A stretch of 64,000 bases of DNA from F23-D06 sp963603365 (GTDB taxonomy: Bacteria > Bacteroidota > Bacteroidia > Bacteroidales > WCHB1-69): contig CAVCMI010000015.1 in the NCBI GenBank assembly GCA_963603365.1, forward strand, positions 140,209-204,208, given 5' to 3'. How positions within the stretch are numbered: position 1 is the stretch's first letter; each line of letters opens with the position of its first letter. Made by a program: the position numbers and the translations under genes. The notes beneath the pieces were generated by a model. The model was given only the letters and a program-made list of their open reading frames with translations, searched no databases and was not told where the DNA came from. Of the stretch, positions 53,722-62,665 are shown one piece after another.

Positions 53722-54741
53722 ATGAATACAAAACAGTCATATACGGTTTTAGACCTTTTTTGTGGATGTGGCGGCATGTCGCTAGGCTTTGAAAAAGCTG
53801 GGTATGACGTACTGCTTGGCATAGACATTTGGAAAGATGCACTTGAAACATACAAGTTCAATCACCATAATAGCAACGTTCTGTGCGCAGATATGTCGAC
53901 TTTGACAGGCGACGATGTAAGCACTCACCTTGGGTCAAAAAACGTTGATGTAATAATAGGAGGACCGCCATGTCAGGGATTTTCTGTCGCCGGCAAACGC
54001 ATTGTTGATGATGAAAGAAACAAATTGTACAAAGGCTTTGTGCGTATGGTAGCATACTTCAAGCCAAGTGCATTTGTGATGGAAAATGTACCCAACATAT
54101 TGTCTATTGGGGAGGGGGTCGTTAAGCAATCTATACTTAACGATTTCCAAGAATTGGGCTATCAGGTAGAAACGAAAGTACTTCTTGCCTCTGATTATGG
54201 CGTTCCGCAAAATCGTCGGCGAGCAGTTTTTGTAGGTTTGCGCAACGGAGCTTTCGACTTCAATATTCCAACAGTAGAGCATCGGGTTACAACTGAGGAA
54301 GCACTTGGCGATTTGACGGAAGACTCCATTGCAGACGAAACGCCATATCCCATCGCCCCAAGTTGTGACTATCAACGACTGATGCGAGCAAGCAGCAATG
54401 TGATATGGAATCACGATATTACGCTACATAATGAACAAACCAAGCGCATTATTGCAATGGTTCCTGATGGGGGAAATTACAAAGATTTGCCTAAGGACTT
54501 GCAAGAAACCAGAAAGGTTCATATAGCGTGGACGCGCTTGAACAGTCAAAAGCCAAGTATCACCATTGACACGGGACATAGGCATCATTTCCATTATAAA
54601 TGGAATAGAGTTCCAACGGTTCGTGAAAGTGCAAGAATTCAATCGTTTCCAGACGACTTCATTTTCTTGTGTAGCAAGACAAGTCAGTACAAGCAAGTAG
54701 GAAATGCAGTGTATAACAACAAATACAGATTCGCCGTATGA
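53722..54741 (+). CDS. DNA (cytosine-5)-methyltransferase 1 of the R-M island
   Basis: 339 residues. Motif I LDLFCGCGGMSLG (SAM), motif IV GGPPCQGFS with catalytic Cys84, motif VI ENV in FVMENVPNI, motif VIII QNRRRAVFVGL, a target-recognition stretch about 190-290, and motif IX/X RESARIQSFPDD and QVGNAV (325-330). Methylates cytosine C5 in a specific site, protecting against the linked nuclease. The protein ends only nine residues after GNAV (YNNKYRFAV), shorter than usual. Its stop overlaps the HNH gene start (ATGA). Confidence 0.93.
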   Translation: MNTKQSYTVLDLFCGCGGMSLGFEKAGYDVLLGIDIWKDALETYKFNHHNSNVLCADMSTLTGDDVSTHLGSKNVDVIIGGPPCQGFSVAGKRIVDDERNKLYKGFVRMVAYFKPSAFVMENVPNILSIGEGVVKQSILNDFQELGYQVETKVLLASDYGVPQNRRRAVFVGLRNGAFDFNIPTVEHRVTTEEALGDLTEDSIADETPYPIAPSCDYQRLMRASSNVIWNHDITLHNEQTKRIIAMVPDGGNYKDLPKDLQETRKVHIAWTRLNSQKPSITIDTGHRHHFHYKWNRVPTVRESARIQSFPDDFIFLCSKTSQYKQVGNAVYNNKYRFAV

Positions 54742-55532
54742 TTATAAAGCCTAAAAAAGGAGAGCGGTGGTCGCGAGATGAAATGATACTTGTGTTTAAC
54801 TTGTATTTCAAATTACCTTATGGTAAAATGGATCACAGAACAGCAGAAGTAAAAGAATTGGCTGCAATTATGGGACGCACAGACAATTCTATAGCCATGC
54901 GATTAAACAATTTTGCATCTTGCGACCCTATGCTCCAACAACGAGGTATAAAATCATTGGGAGACCATAAAAAACAATGTCAACCATATTGGGATGAGTT
55001 TTTTGAGAACCGTGAAAACTTGGTTTTTGAAAGCGAAGAAATTTTAGCCAAATATCAAAATTCGTCCATTGAAGAAAAATACAAAGACGATATTAGTGAC
55101 ATACCCAAAGATATCGTAGGCTCTGTCAAAATAAGGGAAGTAAAAACAAGAGTAAATCAGTGTTTCTTTAGAAAAACAGTCTTGGCTAACTATAATTACA
55201 AGTGTGCTCTTACACAAATAGATTTACCCGAACTTCTGATTGCAAGTCACATAATACCATGGGCAACAAACGAGAAAGAAAGATTAAATCCTACTAATGG
55301 CATTTGTTTGTCTTCTTTATACGACAAGGCGTTTGATTGTGGCTTGATTTCTTTTTCTGATAGTGGTGTGGTAATATTCTCGAATCGCTTGGAAAATAAT
55401 ATAGGAAAAGAGTACTACGATAAATATTTCCTGCCTATAAAAGGGAGGAATTTAGAACGTCCTATGAAATATGCTATAAATCCGCTCTTTTTAAAATGGC
55501 ATAGAGATAACATTTTTAATCAAATAGTATGA
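54738..55532 (+). CDS. HNH restriction endonuclease
   Basis: 264 residues. An N-terminal helical part with ERWSRDEMILVFNLYFKLPY and ELAAIMGRTDNSIAMRLNNF, reminiscent of a DNA-binding helix-turn-helix. The C-terminal HNH_2-like nuclease has KCALTQIDLPELLIASHIIP (His171), NPTNGIC (Asn187) and LSSLYDKAFD, where Tyr195 occupies the place often held by the third His. Sits between and coupled to its neighbours (4-bp overlaps on both sides), so it is the likely cutting subunit. Markedly AT-rich compared with flanking core genes. Confidence 0.85.
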   Translation: MIIKPKKGERWSRDEMILVFNLYFKLPYGKMDHRTAEVKELAAIMGRTDNSIAMRLNNFASCDPMLQQRGIKSLGDHKKQCQPYWDEFFENRENLVFESEEILAKYQNSSIEEKYKDDISDIPKDIVGSVKIREVKTRVNQCFFRKTVLANYNYKCALTQIDLPELLIASHIIPWATNEKERLNPTNGICLSSLYDKAFDCGLISFSDSGVVIFSNRLENNIGKEYYDKYFLPIKGRNLERPMKYAINPLFLKWHRDNIFNQIV

Positions 55533-55984
55533 AACGTATCTACATGACAATATTATCAAGTTTCTTGTCTAAAACAGAAACAAAGAAGATTGGCAATATT
55601 GAGGACAAATGTGAAAATGACATTGAGGTGTATAAGCTATTATGCGCAGAAAGATGTTTTCTTTTTATGGATTGGGCAGAAGGATATAATTGCTTTGATG
55701 ATTTTAGCGCATTTATTGCTGAACGCATGAAGGTTTTGGCGGAACTCAACATTAAAGACTTTCATAAAGTGTCCTTTCAAGATTTGTTGAGAGAGAATAT
55801 TCCAAAGGGAGGTGTAATGTTCTTGATGTTAAAACATTTCAAACGAGAAGTAGAAACATACGGTTTTGTTCTTGTCAATTTAGATTTAGGTGATGACACA
55901 TATAGAATTGGTATGGCAAAAGAGTCGTGTGCAAAAGAGATAAGCAAAATTGAGTTTATGAATGGACATTTTACACTTCTATAA
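55529..55984 (+). CDS. Unknown protein of the R-M island
   Basis: 151 residues, acidic and probably cytoplasmic. No recognised motif: CAERCFLFMDWAEGYNCFDD and VETYGFVLVNLDLGDDTYRI are the most regular parts. Start overlaps the nuclease stop by four bases, and the second methyltransferase follows after 6 bp, so it is an integral cassette member. Possible roles are control, accessory subunit or immunity, none shown. Very AT-rich, as is the nuclease gene. Confidence 0.75.
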   Translation: MKRIYMTILSSFLSKTETKKIGNIEDKCENDIEVYKLLCAERCFLFMDWAEGYNCFDDFSAFIAERMKVLAELNIKDFHKVSFQDLLRENIPKGGVMFLMLKHFKREVETYGFVLVNLDLGDDTYRIGMAKESCAKEISKIEFMNGHFTLL

Positions 55985-55990
55985 ATTCGT

Positions 55991-57361
55991 ATGATATATC
56001 TCGGGAAAGAGTATACGGAAAATCCGTTCGACATCGTGTATTCTGTTGACAATGACGAATACTGCACGAAAATATACAACGAGAACTTCGTCCATAAGTG
56101 TATCGTCAAGGATGTCCGCCAAATTGAAATTGACAAGATGCCGGAATTCGACATGTTGATAGGTGGTTTCCCTTGTCAATCTTTCTCTATTTCTGCGCAG
56201 AACCCACCTCGTCTCGGATATAAGGACGAAAGGGGTATGCTATTCTTTGAGATGGTTAAGATTCTCAAAGAGCGCCAGCCACGTTTCTTCATCGCTGAGA
56301 ATGTAAAAGGGCTATTATCTGCGAATAAGGGAAAGGCTTTCCCGATGATAATCAAGGAGTTTGAAAGCGCAGGATATAAAGTGGTACACAAACTGCTGAA
56401 TGCTTCAGAGTATGGTGTTCCCCAAAAGCGAGAGCGAGTGATAATTGTCGGGTTTAGGGATGAAGCAGACTTGGCTAAATTCAAGTTCCCTGCTAAGGTT
56501 AAAACAACAGATCGCAAAGTACTGGGGGATGTCATTATTGAAGATGATAACCATGATGAAAAATTGTTCTTCAGTGAAAAAGCGGTTGCAGGAATGATGG
56601 CCGTTCGTGAAAAGATGAACAAGGGTCGAGCTATGCTCCTCAATGAACCATGCAATACTGTGAGCGCACATTTGGCAAAGGTTAGTCTAAACAGTACTGA
56701 CCCAGTATTTATGGTAGGCGAAAGATATAGGCGTTTCTCTACTCGGGAAGCTGCTCGCATACAATCTTTCCCTGATACCTTCAAGTTAGATTCTGTTTCA
56801 CAAATACGCCAATACAAAGCTATCGGAAATGCTGTTCCACCAGTAATGATGTGGCATGTCATCCAGTCCTTAAAAAAGGTCTTTGCCGTTCATGTCGTTG
56901 ACTTCAAAGAAATTAAGGAAGAATACCCTAAATGCATTGTTGAAAACGCCTCGTTAGAAGACAATAAAAGCGATGTTGCCATTGACAATAAAAAACATCT
57001 TCTTGTAAGTTTGGTCAAAGCAGACAATATGGAGCAATATCTTGACCGCTCGGCAAAGGTCTATTATACGGGAAAGAAATTTCCTTCCACAGTGGCATTG
57101 AATAAACTCTATTATTTCATGCCATACATGAAGCGGAAGGGCGTGAGAGACCTGTACTTGATAAATATTGCACGTGTTGGAACTAAGAAAGAGGTACATC
57201 CAGAATGTGATGATAATGATTTCCGTCTTGTATTTGAAATTCAGTTCGTGAAGCAGATGTTTGATGAATATCAGCCGATTCATTTGGATATTTGGCAAGC
57301 TTTTACAGACACGACAATTGAACAATTGTTAAACTCAATTGAAAAAACAAAGAAAGCCTAA
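55991..57361 (+). CDS. DNA (cytosine-5)-methyltransferase 2, lacking motif I, with C-terminal extension
   Basis: 456 residues. Begins at motif II (FDIVYSVDNDEYCTKIYNEN); the SAM-binding DLFxGxGG motif is absent, with an in-frame TAA at 55982 and no motif I in any frame just upstream. Motif IV GGFPCQSFS (Cys62), VI AENVKG, VIII PQKRERVIIVGF, and IX/X TREAARIQSFPDTF and AIGNAVPP (279-284) are intact. Residues about 300-456 form an extra domain of unknown type (YFMPYMKRKGVRDLYLINIA region). Either a 5'-truncated, inactive gene or one depending on a partner. Last gene of the island. Confidence 0.8.
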   Translation: MIYLGKEYTENPFDIVYSVDNDEYCTKIYNENFVHKCIVKDVRQIEIDKMPEFDMLIGGFPCQSFSISAQNPPRLGYKDERGMLFFEMVKILKERQPRFFIAENVKGLLSANKGKAFPMIIKEFESAGYKVVHKLLNASEYGVPQKRERVIIVGFRDEADLAKFKFPAKVKTTDRKVLGDVIIEDDNHDEKLFFSEKAVAGMMAVREKMNKGRAMLLNEPCNTVSAHLAKVSLNSTDPVFMVGERYRRFSTREAARIQSFPDTFKLDSVSQIRQYKAIGNAVPPVMMWHVIQSLKKVFAVHVVDFKEIKEEYPKCIVENASLEDNKSDVAIDNKKHLLVSLVKADNMEQYLDRSAKVYYTGKKFPSTVALNKLYYFMPYMKRKGVRDLYLINIARVGTKKEVHPECDDNDFRLVFEIQFVKQMFDEYQPIHLDIWQAFTDTTIEQLLNSIEKTKKA

Positions 57362-57389
57362 TAAAGCCCCCTTTAACACCAATACGTCT

Positions 57390-59843
57390 ATGAATATTCT
57401 TTCTGTCATCGATGCTGTAAAACCAACGGAGGTCATTCTGAACAACGGCTCTGCCGACATTACGGACCTTTGCATTGACAGCCGGAAGCTGCGCAACCCG
57501 AAAGGCACGCTCTTCTTTGCCATAGAAACCCGCAAGAACGACGGCCGGCGCTATATTCCGGAACTGATCCGCAACGGCGTCCGCAACTTCATCCTCTCCG
57601 GTTCACCTGCGGTTGACAATCCGGAGGCTTTTGGGGAGGCTCTGGACGAGTGTAACTTCATACGGGTTTCAGATGTTTATGAGGCAATCAATGATGTGGC
57701 CTCTGCGCACCGCCGCCAATTCCGTTATCCCGTCGTCGGGGTTGCCGGCAGCAACGGCAAAACAATTGTGAAAGAGTGGCTCGCTGTGGCACTTGACGAT
57801 GACTACAACATTGTGAGAAGCCCGGACAGCTACAATTCGCAGCTCGGCGTGCCGCTCTCCGTATGGCTGATGTCGGCAGAGAACAACCTCGCCATCTTCG
57901 AGGCGGGCATTTCACAGCCGGGCGAGATGGCTCGTATCGCCTCTACTGTCCGCGCCGACATCGGCATTCTGACGAACATTGGAATGGCTCACGCCCAGTT
58001 TTTCAGCAGCACCGAAGAGAAAACAATTGAGAAACTCGAACTCTTCAAGTATGCCCGCGCTCTGATTTACCGCGACAACAACGCAGAACTGAACAAAATA
58101 CTGCAACGGCCGGAATACGGGCACTTGCAGAAAGTGTCGTGGGGCAGCTGCCATGCCGCCTTCCCCATTGAGCAACATGCCGAAGAGAACGGCACTTCTT
58201 TGATCCTCAACGGCTTCGCCTATCACATTCCTTTTGTTGATGCCGCCTCTGTCGAAGATGCTGTACATGTCATCGTGACCGCACTCTACTTGGGAGTTCC
58301 GCCGCAACACATAGAAGAACGTCTTCACAAACTTTCTGCCATAAATATGCGTATGGAAATCCTGGAAGGCATCAACCATTCGGTGGTCATCAACGACACC
58401 TACAGCCTTGACCTCAACGCTTTGAGCGCAGCGCTAAACTTCATGGACACACAAACGCAACTGACCCGCAAAACCGTGGTCATCTCCGACTTTGAGCAGA
58501 CTACGGTAAACTACGGGCAACTTGACAAACTGCTGGCAACACACCGTGTGAACCGGCTGGTTGCAGTAGGCCCCCTCTTTTCTCAACACCAGAAAAGTCT
58601 CACTTGTCCTGACTGTCTCTTCTTTGAGAATACGGAAACCTTGCTCGAAGATATGCCTGATTTCTCATACGAGACGGTATTGGTGAAAGGGGCGCGCAGT
58701 TTTCATTTTGAAAGAGTGGTCAATAAATTGCAGAAAAAGACCCACCTTACCATTCTCAACGTCAGCCTTCCGGCTCTCGCACACAATCTTGAATACCACC
58801 GCTCACTGCTTGACGCCGGCACCAAAATGGTGGCTATGGTCAAGGCCTCTTCTTATGGGCTCGGCGACGTGGAACTTGTGAACGAACTGATACACCACCA
58901 TATCGACTATCTTGCTGTGGCCTACACCGATGAGGGCGTCAGGCTCCGTCGTCGGCATGTACACACACCCATCATCGTGTTAGGGGCCGAACCACACAGC
59001 TTTGACATGATGGTGCGCGAAAATCTCGAACCAGAGATCTTCAATTTCTATTACCTGCACGAACTGGAAAAAGTTTTGAAGAAACATCCGCAAATCAAGT
59101 CATTCAACATCCATGTCAAGTTAGACACGGGCATGCACCGTTTGGGGTTTGACGAGCAGGATTTGCCGGAACTCATCCGCGTCATACAGCAAAACAAACA
59201 GTTGCACGTAGCCTCCGTATTCTCGCATTTGGCAGCGGCAGAAGACCCCGGCGAAGATGCCTTTACGCATCACCAGATTGAACTTTTCAGACGCATGTCT
59301 GAACGTCTTTGCCAGGCATTTGACTACAAGATATGGCGACACATCCTCAACAGCGCCGGCATATTCCGCTTCCGCGAAGCACAGTTCGACATGGTGCGGC
59401 TCGGCATCAGCCTGTATGGCTGCAGCGAACTGGTAGAGGTGGCGCCACACCTCCACAATGTGGCAACACTCAAGACTGTCATTACCCAGGTCAAGACTGT
59501 TCCTGCCGGCGAAAGCGTCGGATACAACCGGAGTTGCATGCTTCGGCGCGACACCTCCGTGGCCATCATCCCGATAGGCTATGCTGACGGCTACCCGCGC
59601 GAACTGGGCAACGGAAAAGGTACCGTGATCGTGCAAGGCCATAAAGTGCCCGTGATCGGGAAGATCTGCATGGACATGTGCATGCTTGATGTGACCGGAC
59701 TTAATGTCCACGAGGGAGATGAAGTGATTGTTTATGGTGAGGGCAACAACGTTTCGGATATGGCAAAGGCCGCAGGACTTATTAGTTATGAACTGCTTAC
59801 CCGTATCTCCAAACGTGTGCCGCGCGTCTATGTCAATGAATGA
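57390..59843 (+). CDS. Bifunctional UDP-MurNAc-tripeptide:D-Ala-D-Ala ligase / alanine racemase
   Basis: 817 residues, a fusion typical of Bacteroidota. MurF part (about 1-450) with the P-loop VGVAGSNGKTIVKEW (about 116-130) adds D-Ala-D-Ala to the muramyl tripeptide. Alr part (about 455-817) with the PLP-lysine in MVAMVKASSYGLGDVE, LDTGMHRLGF, SVGYNRSC with the catalytic Tyr, and GKICMDMCMLDVT makes D-Ala. The start at 57390 avoids the second methyltransferase (stop 57361). No -7 element lies in the 28-bp gap, so it may be read from the island transcript. Confidence 0.95.
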   Translation: MNILSVIDAVKPTEVILNNGSADITDLCIDSRKLRNPKGTLFFAIETRKNDGRRYIPELIRNGVRNFILSGSPAVDNPEAFGEALDECNFIRVSDVYEAINDVASAHRRQFRYPVVGVAGSNGKTIVKEWLAVALDDDYNIVRSPDSYNSQLGVPLSVWLMSAENNLAIFEAGISQPGEMARIASTVRADIGILTNIGMAHAQFFSSTEEKTIEKLELFKYARALIYRDNNAELNKILQRPEYGHLQKVSWGSCHAAFPIEQHAEENGTSLILNGFAYHIPFVDAASVEDAVHVIVTALYLGVPPQHIEERLHKLSAINMRMEILEGINHSVVINDTYSLDLNALSAALNFMDTQTQLTRKTVVISDFEQTTVNYGQLDKLLATHRVNRLVAVGPLFSQHQKSLTCPDCLFFENTETLLEDMPDFSYETVLVKGARSFHFERVVNKLQKKTHLTILNVSLPALAHNLEYHRSLLDAGTKMVAMVKASSYGLGDVELVNELIHHHIDYLAVAYTDEGVRLRRRHVHTPIIVLGAEPHSFDMMVRENLEPEIFNFYYLHELEKVLKKHPQIKSFNIHVKLDTGMHRLGFDEQDLPELIRVIQQNKQLHVASVFSHLAAAEDPGEDAFTHHQIELFRRMSERLCQAFDYKIWRHILNSAGIFRFREAQFDMVRLGISLYGCSELVEVAPHLHNVATLKTVITQVKTVPAGESVGYNRSCMLRRDTSVAIIPIGYADGYPRELGNGKGTVIVQGHKVPVIGKICMDMCMLDVTGLNVHEGDEVIVYGEGNNVSDMAKAAGLISYELLTRISKRVPRVYVNE

Positions 59844-59909
59844 TGCAGCGAGCATTTCCCCTTTCTTGAGAAATTGAAGAAACCTTTGCGGCAACATCTC
59901 TTGTTTTGC

Positions 59910-59917
59910 TATCTTTG
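59910..59917 (+). promoter_or_regulatory. -7 element (TATCTTTG) of the EEP-family gene
   Basis: TATCTTTG, 21 bases upstream of the ATG at 59939. Confidence 0.65.
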
Positions 59918-59938
59918 CGGCTGACTAAAACCGTGAAA

Positions 59939-60967
59939 ATGAAAAGAACAATCCTGATTGCCCTTCTGCTTTCGGGCATCGTGCCGCAGCCGCACGCACA
60001 ACAAGGAAAGCAGCCCGTAACCGTAGCTTTCTACAATGTGGAGAATCTGTTTCACCCGTCTAAAGACTCGCTGAAGTCAGACGGCGACTTTACGCCCGAC
60101 GGAACTTACCACTGGAGTTTTTACCGCTACAACAAGAAAATCAGCAATATTGCCAAAGTGCTGATAGCGTTAGGAGCGGGTTCGCCGCCGGCAATAGTGG
60201 GACTTGCCGAAATTGAAAACGAAGCAGTGCTGAAAGACCTCTGTCACCGGTCACCGCTCAAGCGTCTCGGCTACCGTTACATTCATTACGAGTCGCCCGA
60301 CTCCCGGGGCGTGGATGTTGCCTTGCTTTACAGAGACACTTGCGTCACAATTCTTGACCATCGTAAAATACCGGTGGTTTTTCCGTTCGACACCTCTTCC
60401 CGGAACCGCGACTTGCTGTATGTGCGCGCAAATTTCGGCACGCCCGACAGCCTTCACGTCATAGTCAACCATTGGACTTCGCGCTATGGCGGACATGCCG
60501 CCACCATTCCTAAACGCAATTGCTATGCCGTTATTGCAAGAGCCTTCATCGACTCTATCCTTGCCGATGAGCCCTCAGCCAACATACTCTTGATGGGCGA
60601 TTTTAACGACTATGCCACCGACGAAAGCATGGTTTCTCATCTTCGTGCCAAAAAACCCGACAGCCGCAATACTTCGGACACCCTGTTCAACCTGATGTAT
60701 TGTTTTGAAGACGGACAGAACATCGGGTCGCACAAGCACGAGGACTTCTGGCGTTGCCTTGACCAGATCGTCGTGTCGCGCGCACTGCTCGATGAAACGT
60801 CAGGACTTCATGTGAAAAAGCGTATGCCGCATATATTTCAGGCCTCTTTTTTGCTGGTGCCGGACAACAAATACGGCGGCACAAAGACATACCGCACATT
60901 TTCAGGTCCGCGTTACATCGGGGGCTTCTCCGACCATCTGCCCGTCTATGTAATCCTTGAGAAATGA
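59939..60967 (+). CDS. Secreted endonuclease/exonuclease/phosphatase-family protein
   Basis: 342 residues with a signal peptide (MKRTILIALLLSGIVPQPHA). EEP fold motifs: VAFYNVENLF, VGLAEIENEA (metal Glu), VNHWTSRYGG, LLMGDFNDYA, and the C-terminal GGFSDHLPVYV with catalytic Asp-His. Members hydrolyse phosphodiesters or phosphomonoesters. The export signal suggests action on extracellular DNA, nucleotides or lipid headgroups, but the substrate cannot be seen. Start chosen at 59939 after its own -7 element. Confidence 0.9.
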   Translation: MKRTILIALLLSGIVPQPHAQQGKQPVTVAFYNVENLFHPSKDSLKSDGDFTPDGTYHWSFYRYNKKISNIAKVLIALGAGSPPAIVGLAEIENEAVLKDLCHRSPLKRLGYRYIHYESPDSRGVDVALLYRDTCVTILDHRKIPVVFPFDTSSRNRDLLYVRANFGTPDSLHVIVNHWTSRYGGHAATIPKRNCYAVIARAFIDSILADEPSANILLMGDFNDYATDESMVSHLRAKKPDSRNTSDTLFNLMYCFEDGQNIGSHKHEDFWRCLDQIVVSRALLDETSGLHVKKRMPHIFQASFLLVPDNKYGGTKTYRTFSGPRYIGGFSDHLPVYVILEK

Positions 60968-60977
60968 GTTAAAGACT

Positions 60978-60985
60978 TATTTTTG
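60978..60985 (+). promoter_or_regulatory. -7 element (TATTTTTG) of the FAD oxidoreductase gene
   Basis: TATTTTTG, 21 bases upstream of the ATG at 61007. Confidence 0.6.
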
Positions 60986-61006
60986 CAGCCTGAAAAAAAA
61001 CAATTC

Positions 61007-62557
61007 ATGCAGTTAAGATTATCCGGAATCCGAATTCCTGTCACCAGCCTTCAAAACCCGGAACAGGCGGCCTGCCAGCAGTACCGTATTCGTCCTGAAG
61101 ATGTGCAGGAGTGCCGCATTGTCCGTCAGGCCATTGATGCCCGAAAGAAGAACAAAGTGTTTTACGACTATCTGTTAGAGGTGACCTTGCCCGAAAAGTA
61201 CGCCACGCTGCGTGGCGCGGCTGGCGTTCAGGAATGCAAAAGCAGGCCTGACCTTGCCTATCCGCTTTGGAAAGACACGCTGCGCCCGGTGATTGTGGGA
61301 GCCGGACCGTCGGGGCTGTTTGCGGCACTCTACCTTGCCCGATGCCACGCCCGGCCTGTCGTCATCGAACGCGGCGAAATAATCGAAGAACGCAAGAAAA
61401 GCGTGCAAGCCTTTCTGCAAAACCGCATTTTGAACCCTCAGTCAAACGTGCAGTTTGGCGAAGGAGGTGCTGGCACATTCTCGGACGGGAAACTTAACAC
61501 CAATGTCCACAGCGAGTATAATGCCTTTGTACTGAAAGAGTTCTACTTGCATGGTGCAGACCGCGATGTCACCTACCTTCAAAATCCGCACGTCGGCACC
61601 GACTATCTGGAGAAAGTGGTGCGTAACATCCGGCTGGAGATAGAATCCTTAGGCGGCGAGTTCCATTTCAGCACTCTGTTTTCAGACTTTGAGAGAAAAG
61701 GGGACATAGTCAAGGCTATTTGCAGCAACGGCAACGCTTTTGATACACACCATCTGCTGCTGGGGTTGGGACACTCTGCCAGAGACACGATCCGTATGCT
61801 CTACGGCAAGGGTATTCGCATAGTGCCCAAAAGCTTTTCTATGGGGGTACGTATTGAACATTTGCAAAAGAAGATTGACCGGATGCAATATGGCAATGCC
61901 GCTATGTTTCTGCCTCCGGCATCCTACAAGGGAGCCGTACACCTCAGCCAGCGAAGCGTCTATACTTTCTGCATGTGCCCGGGCGGACAAGTGATGGCCT
62001 CGGCCAGCGAAGCAGAAACCATCGTCACCAACGGCATGAGCGAACGACTGCGCAACAAAACCAACGCCAACAGCGCCCTGCTGGTAAATGTGACCCCTGA
62101 AGACTTTTTTGTGAACAATCCGCTCGACGGATTAGGCTATCAGGAAAAATACGAGCGGCTTGCTTTTGCTATCGCCGGCGACTGTCGCGCACCAGGCAAT
62201 CTGGTTGGCGAATTTCTTGAAAACCGGGTGGCCTCGACCGCCAGAAGCGTTCGCCCCTCCTACCCGCATGGCCTTTGCTACTGCGACTTCAGACAATGCC
62301 TGCCCGACTATGTCGTAAACGCTCTCAAAGAAGCCTTGCCGCTCTTTGACCGTAAAATGCGCGGTTTCGCCGATCCCGAGGCGGTACTTACCGGCGTGGA
62401 AACCCGTTCCTCCTCGCCTGTACGCATCCTGCGCAACGAAAACAGAATGTGCATGGTGTCCGGAATCTATCCGATCGGCGAAGGGGCCGGCTATGCCGGT
62501 GGCATCATGAGCGCCGCCATCGACGGACTGAAAACCGCCATATCCTTGCTGTCTTAA
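61007..62557 (+). CDS. FAD-dependent oxidoreductase (uncharacterised family)
   Basis: 516 residues. N-terminal about 85 residues of basic, ferredoxin-like fold character (VRQAIDARKKNKVFYDYLLE), then the dinucleotide-binding GAGPSGLFAALYLA, followed by NPQSNVQFGEGGAGTFSDGK, a stretch conserved in this family of large FAD proteins, and YPIGEGAGYAGGIMSAAIDG near the C-terminus. Cytoplasmic flavoprotein; natural substrate unknown, possibly a dehydrogenase. Monocistronic with its own -7 element. Confidence 0.88.
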   Translation: MQLRLSGIRIPVTSLQNPEQAACQQYRIRPEDVQECRIVRQAIDARKKNKVFYDYLLEVTLPEKYATLRGAAGVQECKSRPDLAYPLWKDTLRPVIVGAGPSGLFAALYLARCHARPVVIERGEIIEERKKSVQAFLQNRILNPQSNVQFGEGGAGTFSDGKLNTNVHSEYNAFVLKEFYLHGADRDVTYLQNPHVGTDYLEKVVRNIRLEIESLGGEFHFSTLFSDFERKGDIVKAICSNGNAFDTHHLLLGLGHSARDTIRMLYGKGIRIVPKSFSMGVRIEHLQKKIDRMQYGNAAMFLPPASYKGAVHLSQRSVYTFCMCPGGQVMASASEAETIVTNGMSERLRNKTNANSALLVNVTPEDFFVNNPLDGLGYQEKYERLAFAIAGDCRAPGNLVGEFLENRVASTARSVRPSYPHGLCYCDFRQCLPDYVVNALKEALPLFDRKMRGFADPEAVLTGVETRSSSPVRILRNENRMCMVSGIYPIGEGAGYAGGIMSAAIDGLKTAISLLS

Positions 62558-62628
62558 AGCAGCCTGCCGAAGCCCTGTCTGTGAGTTCTGTTGGAACCCG
62601 TCCCTTCTTGAACACGCAATATTTTTAC

Positions 62629-62636
62629 TATCTTTG
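62629..62636 (+). promoter_or_regulatory. -7 element (TATCTTTG) of azlCD
   Basis: TATCTTTG, 29 bases upstream of the azlC ATG at 62666. Confidence 0.65.
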
Positions 62637-62665
62637 CACCCTTGAATAGAAAACTTTAAATATCT

